Positions 1-6,830 of a DNA stretch of 11,997 nt are shown in pieces; position 1 is the stretch's first letter; the number at the start of each line of letters is the position of its first letter. This DNA is from JAFGMQ01 sp036733345 (GTDB lineage Bacteria > Desulfobacterota > DSM-4660 > Desulfatiglandales > Desulfatiglandaceae). The stretch is from NCBI GenBank assembly GCA_036733345.1, contig DAINAR010000075.1, forward strand, positions 1 through 11,997, in the 5' to 3' direction. The notes under the pieces were generated by a model, which was given only the letters and a program-made list of their open reading frames with translations, did not search any database and was not told the DNA's origin. A program made the position numbers and the translations under genes.

Positions 1-1220
1 GCCTGATAGGGGAACTGGATGATTCTCTTAGAAAGAGGGCCGGTCTGATAGAAGATCTGAATGATTCGCTTAAGGAGAAGGACGGTCTGATAGGAGAGCT
101 TGATATTCTTTTAAAAGAGTCAAATATCATCCAGCAGGAAAAAGAAGTAGTGATTCATGATTTAGATGCCGCGTTAAAACAAAGAGGTTTATATATTGAT
201 GAGTTGAATGCCATTCTTGAAGAGAGAGAGCAAAAATTCCAGGATCTGGAATCATTACTCCGTGATAAAGAGGCCGCAGCAGGCGAATTGCGGCAAATAG
301 TAAATCAATACAGAAAATTTAATCCTTTTTACAGGATAAAAAAGTTTTTTACTCCTAAGCTTGGTATTTTATATCATCATGATCCAATACAGATGCATAT
401 ACCCAAAAAATATTTTAAAAACAAACAACTAAAAAAATATCCCAGGATATCTATTTGCACCCCTTCTTACAATCAGGCCTTATTTCTGGAAGGGACGATA
501 AAGAGTGTTTTGGGCCAGGGATACCCTGATCTGGAATATGTTATTCAGGATGGCGGTTCTGTTGATGGGAGCGAGGAGATACTGAAAAAATACGGCGAAA
601 GCCTTGCTCATTGGGAAAGTCGAAAAGACAATGGCCAGGCTAATGCCATTAATCTGGGCTTAAGCCGCTCAAATGGTGAAATTATGGGATATTTGAATTC
701 AGACGATATACTTCTTCCAGGAGCCCTTTACTATGTTGCCCGTTATTTTGAGAAACATCCCGAAGTGGATGTGATATATGGTCATAGACTTCTTATAAAC
801 GAGCATAATCATCAGATAGGACGATGGGTACTCCCCGGGCATGAAGATGATATCCTCAACTGGGCGGATTTCATACCGCAGGAGACCATGTTTTGGCGTA
901 GACGTATATGGGAGAAATCCGGGGGATATATCGACGAGGGTTTTCGTTTTGCACTGGACTGGGAGCTTATTTTGAGATTCAGAGATGCTGATGCAAAATT
1001 TGTAAGGGTTCCGAGGTTTTTAGCTGCCTTCAGGGTTCATATGCAGCAGAAAACCTCTGCTGAATTGAACGAACAGGGTCATAAAGAAATGAATATACTC
1101 AGGCAGAGGTGCCAGAAACGTGAAGTGTCTGAAACAGAAATCCGGGAAAATATCCGTCCCTATTTTAGAAGGCATTTATTTTGCGAAACACTTTACAGGC
1201 TGGGGATATTCAGGTATTAA
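1..1220 (+). CDS. Family 2 glycosyltransferase with N-terminal coiled coil (5' end outside window)
   Basis: The frame is open from base 3 with no stop, so the true start lies upstream; the GTG at 150 is internal. The visible 405 residues start with about 110 residues of charged, Leu/Ile-spaced coiled coil, including 14-residue repeats (LIGELDDSLRKRAG, LIEDLNDSLKEKDG and a third, diverged copy). A basic linker follows, then a GT-A family 2 domain from about residue 148. Visible motifs are ICTPSYNQ at the first strand, DGGSVDG (183-189, nucleotide binding), NSDD (232-235, metal-binding DxD equivalent) and DWEL (319-322, acceptor-side acidic motif). No membrane segment is seen, so it is probably a cytoplasmic or peripheral enzyme that transfers a sugar from an NDP-sugar to a growing glycan. 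The donor and acceptor cannot be told from sequence. The coiled coil may drive oligomerisation or set a distance from the membrane (inference). The domain resembles the glycosyltransferase at 9795-10919. Confidence 0.88.
   Translation, partial: LIGELDDSLRKRAGLIEDLNDSLKEKDGLIGELDILLKESNIIQQEKEVVIHDLDAALKQRGLYIDELNAILEEREQKFQDLESLLRDKEAAAGELRQIVNQYRKFNPFYRIKKFFTPKLGILYHHDPIQMHIPKKYFKNKQLKKYPRISICTPSYNQALFLEGTIKSVLGQGYPDLEYVIQDGGSVDGSEEILKKYGESLAHWESRKDNGQANAINLGLSRSNGEIMGYLNSDDILLPGALYYVARYFEKHPEVDVIYGHRLLINEHNHQIGRWVLPGHEDDILNWADFIPQETMFWRRRIWEKSGGYIDEGFRFALDWELILRFRDADAKFVRVPRFLAAFRVHMQQKTSAELNEQGHKEMNILRQRCQKREVSETEIRENIRPYFRRHLFCETLYRLGIFRY
3..125 (+). repeat. 42-bp tandem repeat encoding coiled-coil heptads
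   Basis: Copies start at bases 3, 45 and 87, each opening with CTGATAG. The first two copies are nearly identical in protein (14 residues, two heptads). The third diverges after about 25 bases. The array enters from the left edge, so its full copy number is unknown. Confidence 0.75.
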
Positions 1221-1413
1221 ATTGATAACTGTTTTATGGCTTATCCGGCTTTGTTCGTAAATGGCCGGGGGGTTGATTACCCTCGTATTGCAGTAAATAA
1301 TCCATTTTCTTCAGAAAGTATTTTATGAAACTCATCCGGAAGTTTGGAGGTGTGCGGGTTTTGACTTTGTGCAACTTTATAAAATATCTATATGTTTCAA
1401 ATTGGGTTAAGTT

Positions 1414-3630
1414 ATGAATAATGAACCAGGCAAATGGGGATCTATAAAATACAAGATTAATCAGGTTTATGTGCCAGGTATACTGGTGGTATTAACTCTG
1501 TTCTTTTTTGGACCGGCAGTAATCTATTCGGGAAATATAACTGAGTTTGATGTCAGCCTCGTTACGGTGTTGATGTATTACTTAATACCGGCAGGTATAT
1601 TGTTTTTGCTCTTGCTCGGTATCTCGATTTTGTTGTCGAAGAGACTCGTCCATATATATGCCCCTCTGCTCCTATCCCTGGGGGTCCTGTTGTGGATACA
1701 GGGAAATATCATTGTCTGGCACTACGGTGTGCTAGGAAAAGGAGATATTGACTGGACCAGAGATGTCTGGCGTGGCTGGGTGGATGGGTCACTGTGGGCG
1801 GTGGTTTTGATTGTTTTTTGTCTTTTTTATAAGCACATATATAAAAAAGTGAAATTTTTTAGCATCGTATTGTTACTTATGCAATTTGCGTATGTCGGAT
1901 TTTTGAGTCTCCATACCCAGGATATATGGGGAAAAAAGGATCCTAAACTGACCGTTGCTTCTGACGAGATGTTTGAATTTTCATCCAAACAGAATATAAT
2001 TCATATTATTCTCGATGAATTTCAATCAACGGTTTTTGAGGGGATTATCGCTCAGGATATGGATCATTACACAAAGGTAATGGATGGTTTTACTTTCTTT
2101 GATGAGGCTTGTGGTTCTTTTCCTACAACGATATTAAGTATTCCTGCAATATTGACCGGCCGTGCCTATAACGACGATCGTGTTTTGATGAAGGATTTCA
2201 TTGCAGAATCCTATAAAGGCAAGAGCATTACAAACCTGATGTACGATCAGGGATATGAGGTCGATTTTGCTGTGCCTGCGGGAGGATGGTACAGAGGTGG
2301 AAAGCATACGAATTATCTATATCTCAGTGCTTCATATGGTGGAACAGCATTTCAGCAAGGATTGTATAATTCATCTTTAATGATTAAGCTGGTGTGTTTT
2401 AGATATGCCCCGCATTTTGTTAAGAAACATATTGATCGTTTGAAAGTCTGGCACCCGCTTGGAGATGCAGACATTAAAGACATTGGGGATCAGGGTGTCC
2501 GCCACCTGGCACATACGGCGTTTTTACAGGACCTCATCGACGGGATGTCAATCAGGAGAGATAACCCGGTATACAAATTTATTCATATGACGACAACCCA
2601 TTATCCGATGTTATTGAACGAAAAATGCGAATGTGCAGGTAAGATAATCCCGACCAGATGGCCCAACATCAAGGTTCAGGCGAAATGCGTTCTGGATCAT
2701 GCTGTCGTTTTTTTGAATAAATTGAAATCACTGGGAATATACGATTCAGCACTTATAATTATCCATGCGGACCACGGGTATTGGAAAGTGAGTAATTCTG
2801 CAAAGGAGCTCAATCGTAAAAGACAGGCATCCCAGATGAGTAATGATTTTATTATTGATGAAAAATTTGCGAAAGTTATTTGCTCAGCAGCTCCTTTGCT
2901 TGCTATCAAGCCGCCTTATTCCAAAGGGCCCATGAAGAAATCTCCAGCACAGGCTGCTCTAACCGATATTCCTGACACAATTCGCTCTATGATGGGAATA
3001 AATGAAGATTTTGGAGGCAGGGATATTTTTGCTATTATGCCGGATGAGCAAAGAGAAAGGAGATTTGTTTATTACAGCCATCTAGATCTCGACAGCGGGG
3101 GTACGAATCGCAGGGCAAGTGAGTATTTTGGTCGTATGGATAAATTTTTGATCAAGGGGAGTATTTTTGATCAATCCTCATGGCATCCTGTTTCAGCCCC
3201 GGTTAATGCGGCTGTATATGAAGCAAAAACAATTGATATCGGCACGGCTGATGCGACCCATTTTCTGGGAAATGGTTGGAGCGATAACGAAAGGGATAAT
3301 AAAGAAAATACAACTTACTGTTGGGCTTTGGAGAATTCTGCTTCAATTTCTCTCAGGCTTCCAAAAGACAAAGATATAATATTGACAGCGAATGTTAAGA
3401 CTTTTATCAAAAATCAGGAAATTAGTGTTATTATAAATGGGAGCCAGGCAGGGTTGTGGCGGTTATCTTCCAGGGGGGGTTGGGAAAACCATAGCGTTCT
3501 TATAAAAGCAGATTTACAGAGGCCGGATATTAGCGTTATAGAATTTGTCTTCTCTAAGTGGGAAAATGCTCCAAATGACCCTAGAAAGCTTGCTGTCCTG
3601 TTTGAGTCCATAATACTTGAAGATGGATAG
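1414..3630 (+). CDS. Membrane sulfatase / LTA synthase-like transferase (alkaline phosphatase superfamily)
   Basis: A 738-residue inner-membrane protein. About five hydrophobic segments occupy the N-terminal third (roughly 21-38, 52-74, 81-101, 125-140 and 148-166). A periplasmic alkaline-phosphatase/sulfatase-fold domain follows from about 192 to 585. The active-site pattern of the family is visible: IIHIILDEF (Asp201, metal ligand), SFPTTILSIPAILTG (Thr238/239, candidate nucleophile), HMTTTHYPM (His391/His396) and HADHG (Asp453/His454, metal ligands). The Thr nucleophile fits phosphoglycerol or phosphoethanolamine transferase-type chemistry rather than a formylglycine sulfatase, which would need a C/S-x-P-x-R motif. 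Residues 606-738 form a separate beta-rich tail with GWS near its start (620-622). It is first in a five-gene plus-strand run, 95 bp before the next gene. The ATG at 1414 lacks a good Shine-Dalgarno sequence, but it precedes the first membrane segment as expected. The exact substrate is unknown; a group added to or removed from a surface glycan is the likely role (inference). Confidence 0.8.
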   Translation: MNNEPGKWGSIKYKINQVYVPGILVVLTLFFFGPAVIYSGNITEFDVSLVTVLMYYLIPAGILFLLLLGISILLSKRLVHIYAPLLLSLGVLLWIQGNIIVWHYGVLGKGDIDWTRDVWRGWVDGSLWAVVLIVFCLFYKHIYKKVKFFSIVLLLMQFAYVGFLSLHTQDIWGKKDPKLTVASDEMFEFSSKQNIIHIILDEFQSTVFEGIIAQDMDHYTKVMDGFTFFDEACGSFPTTILSIPAILTGRAYNDDRVLMKDFIAESYKGKSITNLMYDQGYEVDFAVPAGGWYRGGKHTNYLYLSASYGGTAFQQGLYNSSLMIKLVCFRYAPHFVKKHIDRLKVWHPLGDADIKDIGDQGVRHLAHTAFLQDLIDGMSIRRDNPVYKFIHMTTTHYPMLLNEKCECAGKIIPTRWPNIKVQAKCVLDHAVVFLNKLKSLGIYDSALIIIHADHGYWKVSNSAKELNRKRQASQMSNDFIIDEKFAKVICSAAPLLAIKPPYSKGPMKKSPAQAALTDIPDTIRSMMGINEDFGGRDIFAIMPDEQRERRFVYYSHLDLDSGGTNRRASEYFGRMDKFLIKGSIFDQSSWHPVSAPVNAAVYEAKTIDIGTADATHFLGNGWSDNERDNKENTTYCWALENSASISLRLPKDKDIILTANVKTFIKNQEISVIINGSQAGLWRLSSRGGWENHSVLIKADLQRPDISVIEFVFSKWENAPNDPRKLAVLFESIILEDG

Positions 3631-3712
3631 TAGTGTGTTTGGAAACACATTATGAACCTCTTCTGTTGAGGATGTTTGTTCTTTAATATTGAGATCTTTG
3701 TTGGGGACCTGG

Positions 3713-3720
3713 AAGGAGGG
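3713..3720 (+). promoter_or_regulatory. Strong ribosome binding site for the 79-aa protein
   Basis: AAGGAGGG lies 5 bases before the ATG at 3726. It is the best Shine-Dalgarno match in the window, which suggests the small protein is made at a high level compared with its neighbours. Confidence 0.8.
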
Positions 3721-3725
3721 TTTTT

Positions 3726-3965
3726 ATGAAAAATAGTATAATTTTTAAAGTGCTTATTATTATGATGATTATATCAAATGCTTACCCCAGACTAGCCTAT
3801 GCCTATCTGGATCCTGCTACGGGCAGCATGGTTATTCAGGCGGTCATAGCCGTTGTTGCGGCTGCCAGTGTATCAATCGGCATCTTCTGGCGTCGATTAA
3901 AATCATTTTTCGGACGCATATTTGGCAGTAAGGAAGGGAAAGAGCATGACGCAAATGACAACTAA
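3726..3965 (+). CDS. Small secreted/membrane-anchored protein with YLDPATGS motif
   Basis: A 79-residue protein. Residues 1-26 look like a Sec signal peptide: a Lys, a hydrophobic core, then an AYA cleavage site. A processed protein would begin exactly at YLDPATGS (27-34). One transmembrane segment follows (about 35-55), then a basic tail (WRRLKSFFGRIFGSK) and a charged end. The mature form would place the YLDP motif at the outer face and the basic tail in the cytoplasm. I recognise the YLDPxTGS pattern as recurring in small uncharacterised proteins in polysaccharide loci, but no biochemical function is known to me. It sits between the sulfatase-like gene and the methyltransferase gene, has a strong ribosome binding site, and overlaps the next gene by 20 bp, so it is almost certainly translated. 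A subunit or stabiliser of the sulfatase-like enzyme is one possibility (inference). Confidence 0.82.
   Translation: MKNSIIFKVLIIMMIISNAYPRLAYAYLDPATGSMVIQAVIAVVAAASVSIGIFWRRLKSFFGRIFGSKEGKEHDANDN
3931..3938 (+). promoter_or_regulatory. Ribosome binding site deciding the methyltransferase start
   Basis: AGGAAGGG lies 7 bases before the ATG at 3946, inside the end of the upstream gene. It supports 3946 over the in-frame TTG at 3922 and suggests translational coupling. Confidence 0.7.
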
Positions 3966-5346
3966 TTCCGGGTCGTTCAGGGATCCTTTCGGATGTATTT
4001 TAACCAAAGACGGAGAGATTTACAGGAGCATCTTTCCGCCGGGGGTCGAAGATTTCAAGGCCGCACGGGACGCCGGCGTATATGATAAGCTTATAGGCAC
4101 TAACCTTTTGATATCTCATCAAGAGGTTGCTATAGAGAATTGGGCCCCTGAAGAAACCGTTTATTGCTTAAAACACCCTCGTTTGCCATTTATCAGCTAT
4201 CCCTGGGAATGGTGTTTTTCCATGCTCAAAGATGCAGCTATTTTACACCTTGAGATTATGGAGGAACTTGTAGCCGATGGTTTCTGGCTGCGGGATGCCA
4301 GCGCCTTTAACATCCAGTACGATGGTGAGCGCCTGCGCCTGATCGATACGCTGTCGGTTGGTCAAAGGATTGCAGATAGCCCGTGGGTCGCTTATGGGCA
4401 GTTCTGCGGGCATTTTCTTGCTCCCCTTGCTGCTGCCGCGTACCGTGATATCCGCACGCTTTCACTGTGGCGAAATTACATTGACGGTTATCCTCTTGAT
4501 CTTGCAAGCGGTATGCTTCCGCTTGGCAAGCGATTACGGCCAGGCCTGCTGATGCACCTTGCATTGCATTCACGCGCGCAGATAATGGCGGATCGTAAGG
4601 AAGATATCGGGAAGGGTGACCGTAGTGCAGGAAAGCCGAAAGTCAGTGACCGCGGGTTGATCGGGCTGATAAATTCGCTGAGAAAAACCGTTAAAGGCAT
4701 AAATTGGAAACGTTCTTCCGAGATCTGGGAAGGGTATCAGGAAATTCGAACTTACCAGGACGAGGATGTTGCAAAAAAATCAGAATATGTTGATAACGTG
4801 GTAAAGCGCCTGGAGCCTGAGATGGTATGGGATTTAGGGGCAAATACAGGCGAATTTTCATTGATTGCGGCATCGGAAGGTGCTTTTGTTGTCAGTATTG
4901 ACGGTGATCCGGCCTGCACCGAGTTCCTTTATCAACACATTTCGCGTTCAGAATCAATAAAAAATGTTCTTCCTTTGACAATGGATCTGGCGAATCCTTC
5001 GCCCGCACTTGGCTGGGATAGTCGTGAACGCCTGAGTCTGCGTGAACGTGGTCCTGCGGATCTGGTGCTTGCCCTGGCTTTAATCCATCATTTGGTATTA
5101 TCGGCGTATGTGCCCATGCCTTTGATAGCGCAATGGTTTGGCGGTCTTGGAAACCATTTGCTCGTTGAGTTTGTCCCTCCTGATGACCCTATGGTCAAAA
5201 AGCTTCTGGCAAACCGTGGAGAAGAACACCTTCCTTACAGTCTTGATGTATTTCAATCCGATTTCGGGAATGTTTTTAATTTTATTGATCAAATAAGCCT
5301 GAAGAACGGTCGGATATTGTTTCTCTGTGAGCGAAAAAAGAAATAG
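3946..5346 (+). CDS. Kinase-like plus class I SAM-dependent methyltransferase, NoeA-like
   Basis: A 466-residue cytoplasmic protein with two parts. Residues 10 to about 215 carry a segment resembling the catalytic loop of aminoglycoside-phosphotransferase/kinase folds: LRDASAFN places Asp117 and Asn122 with D-x4-N spacing, and LIDT (Asp134) matches the metal-binding Asp that follows. A conspicuous glycine-rich ATP loop is not obvious, so activity is uncertain. After a linker (about 215-285), residues 290-466 form a Rossmann-type methyltransferase: DLGANTG (296-302) is the SAM-binding motif I, SIDGDP (317-322) holds the acidic ribose-binding end of strand 2, LALALIHHL (375-383) is motif IV-like, and EFVPPDDP (408-415) follows. 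The whole arrangement resembles a family related to the rhizobial nodulation protein NoeA (recognised from memory). The start at ATG 3946 is chosen on its ribosome binding site. It overlaps the YLDP gene by 20 bp and is followed 33 bp later by the MBOAT gene. Its likely role is methylation of a glycan or its lipid-linked precursor (inference). Confidence 0.8.
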   Translation: MTQMTTNSGSFRDPFGCILTKDGEIYRSIFPPGVEDFKAARDAGVYDKLIGTNLLISHQEVAIENWAPEETVYCLKHPRLPFISYPWEWCFSMLKDAAILHLEIMEELVADGFWLRDASAFNIQYDGERLRLIDTLSVGQRIADSPWVAYGQFCGHFLAPLAAAAYRDIRTLSLWRNYIDGYPLDLASGMLPLGKRLRPGLLMHLALHSRAQIMADRKEDIGKGDRSAGKPKVSDRGLIGLINSLRKTVKGINWKRSSEIWEGYQEIRTYQDEDVAKKSEYVDNVVKRLEPEMVWDLGANTGEFSLIAASEGAFVVSIDGDPACTEFLYQHISRSESIKNVLPLTMDLANPSPALGWDSRERLSLRERGPADLVLALALIHHLVLSAYVPMPLIAQWFGGLGNHLLVEFVPPDDPMVKKLLANRGEEHLPYSLDVFQSDFGNVFNFIDQISLKNGRILFLCERKKK

Positions 5347-5379
5347 ATCAACTAACCCGGCAAAATTGATTCCATTTTA

Positions 5380-6816
5380 ATGCTTTTCAACTCCCATATC
5401 TACCTGTTTATATTTTTGCCTTTGTCCGTGATCCTCTATTTTCAGTTGAATCACTCACGGTTTGAATTTCCTGCAAAGGCTTTCTTAATTATTGCAAATT
5501 TATTTTTTTATGCATGGGGTGATATAGAGCATCTTCCGATACTGATTATTTCCGTGGTATTCAACTTTGTTGTGGGCAGATTGATAGACCCTCTCCAGGC
5601 TCGGCCAGACAACAGCCACCGGAAGTTTCTCCTTATCCTTGGAGTCAGCGTAAATATTGTATTACTTGGTTTTTTTAAATATACGGATTTTTTTATTGAC
5701 AATCTTAATCTGATAACAGGCTTGCAGATCAAATCGCCGGGATTCTCATTTCCGCTGGCCATTTCCTTTTTTACTTTTGTGCAGATTGCCTATCTCGTGG
5801 ATCGTTACCGGGGGGATGCTGAAAAGGACAACTTCGTAAATTATACGCTTTTTGCGACATTTTTCCCCCAGCTTCTTTCCGGTCCCATTGTCCGGCACAA
5901 GGAAATGAAGGCACAATATGCAGGACAAAAAGAAAAAGTTATCAACTGGGAAAACATCTATGCCGGGTTGATTATCTTTTCCATGGGCCTTTTTAAAAAA
6001 GTCTTTGTTGCAGATACATTGGCTGCATGGGTTTCCGCCGGGTTTGCACAGGCCGGGTCTTTGAACATGGTGGAAGCCTGGGCGGCAAGCTTGAGTTTTA
6101 CTTTGCAGATTTATTATGATTTTTCCGGATACACCGACATGGCTATCGGTTCGGCCCTTTTTTTGAATATCAGGCTCCCCCGGAATTTCAATTCTCCCTA
6201 CAAGGCATTAAATATTCAGGATTTCTGGCGGCGATGGCATATGACATTATCCGGATGGCTCCGGGATTATCTGTTTATCCCGCTTGGCGGAAGCCGTTGC
6301 GGCAGGTTCAACACATACCGGAATATTATGATTACCTTCATTTTATGCGGTCTCTGGCACGGGGCAGGATGGACTTTCATATTCTGGGGATTATTACACG
6401 GCATGGCGCTTGTAGCATATCGGGTCTGGTCCCGTGTCGGCATTAAAATGCCTGGATTTTTGGCCTGGCTCCTGACTTTTCTTTTTCTAAACGTGAGCTG
6501 GATATTTTTCCGTGCCCCGAATTTTCAGACAGCCCTGGAAGTAGTCTCAGGGATGACTGATGTCAGCACTTTACATTCTTTTACAGGTTTAAAAAATATG
6601 TTCACGATGTCCTCATCGATTCTTGACGGCAATATAACTGTAATTTTCACCTGGATTTTTATTTCCCTGGGCATGGCTGCCATTTTTAGAAATTCAAATC
6701 AATGGGTTGAAGATGTTAAGCCGGTTTTTAGATGGGCTTTTGCCGCTGTAATATTGTTGCTGCTCGGCTTGCCGGACTTTCAGCAGCCCAGTGAATTCAT
6801 CTATTTCAATTTTTAA
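5380..6816 (+). CDS. MBOAT family membrane-bound O-acyltransferase (AlgI/DltB/PatA-like)
   Basis: A 478-residue polytopic inner-membrane protein with about ten hydrophobic stretches. It begins MLFNSHIYLFIFLPL, the usual opening of AlgI-type proteins, which fixes the start although the ribosome binding site is weak. Family signatures are present in order: FPLAISFFTF (124-133), FPQLLSGPI (162-170), YYDFSGYTDMAIG (245-257), NFNSPY then DFWRRWHMTLSGWLRDYLF (281-299), and LCGLWHGAGW (322-331) with the conserved His327. A second His (His340) lies in GLLHG. MBOATs of this class take an acyl group from a cytoplasmic donor and pass it across the membrane to a periplasmic partner. The gene 14 bp downstream encodes an SGNH-like protein, the expected partner. 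The sequence cannot distinguish acetyl from longer acyl groups. The symbol algI is not applied because there are no alginate genes around it. Confidence 0.92.
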   Translation: MLFNSHIYLFIFLPLSVILYFQLNHSRFEFPAKAFLIIANLFFYAWGDIEHLPILIISVVFNFVVGRLIDPLQARPDNSHRKFLLILGVSVNIVLLGFFKYTDFFIDNLNLITGLQIKSPGFSFPLAISFFTFVQIAYLVDRYRGDAEKDNFVNYTLFATFFPQLLSGPIVRHKEMKAQYAGQKEKVINWENIYAGLIIFSMGLFKKVFVADTLAAWVSAGFAQAGSLNMVEAWAASLSFTLQIYYDFSGYTDMAIGSALFLNIRLPRNFNSPYKALNIQDFWRRWHMTLSGWLRDYLFIPLGGSRCGRFNTYRNIMITFILCGLWHGAGWTFIFWGLLHGMALVAYRVWSRVGIKMPGFLAWLLTFLFLNVSWIFFRAPNFQTALEVVSGMTDVSTLHSFTGLKNMFTMSSSILDGNITVIFTWIFISLGMAAIFRNSNQWVEDVKPVFRWAFAAVILLLLGLPDFQQPSEFIYFNF

Positions 6817-6830
6817 AATAAAAACGTCTG

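Noticed and set aside
150..1220. Glycosyltransferase starting at GTG 150
   Set aside because: The same frame stays open to the left edge and encodes matching 14-residue coiled-coil repeats, so 150 is internal.
1236..1328. 30-codon open frame in the gap after the first glycosyltransferase
   Set aside because: Very short, no ribosome binding site and no recognisable protein; expected by chance.
1361..1390. TTGACT with a weak downstream AT-rich box as promoter for the 1414 gene
   Set aside because: Only poor -10 matches at normal spacing (ATATCT or TATCTA); not strong enough to list.
1715..1732. TGGCAC motif resembling a sigma-54 -24 element
   Set aside because: Lies inside a coding region, with no proper -12 element at the right spacing.
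3634..3649. Inverted repeat TGTGTTT-GG-AAACACA after the sulfatase-like gene
   Set aside because: AT-rich stem with almost no loop and no following T run, so not a convincing terminator.
3922..3945. TTG start for the methyltransferase
   Set aside because: The ATG at 3946 has a good ribosome binding site at 7-base spacing.
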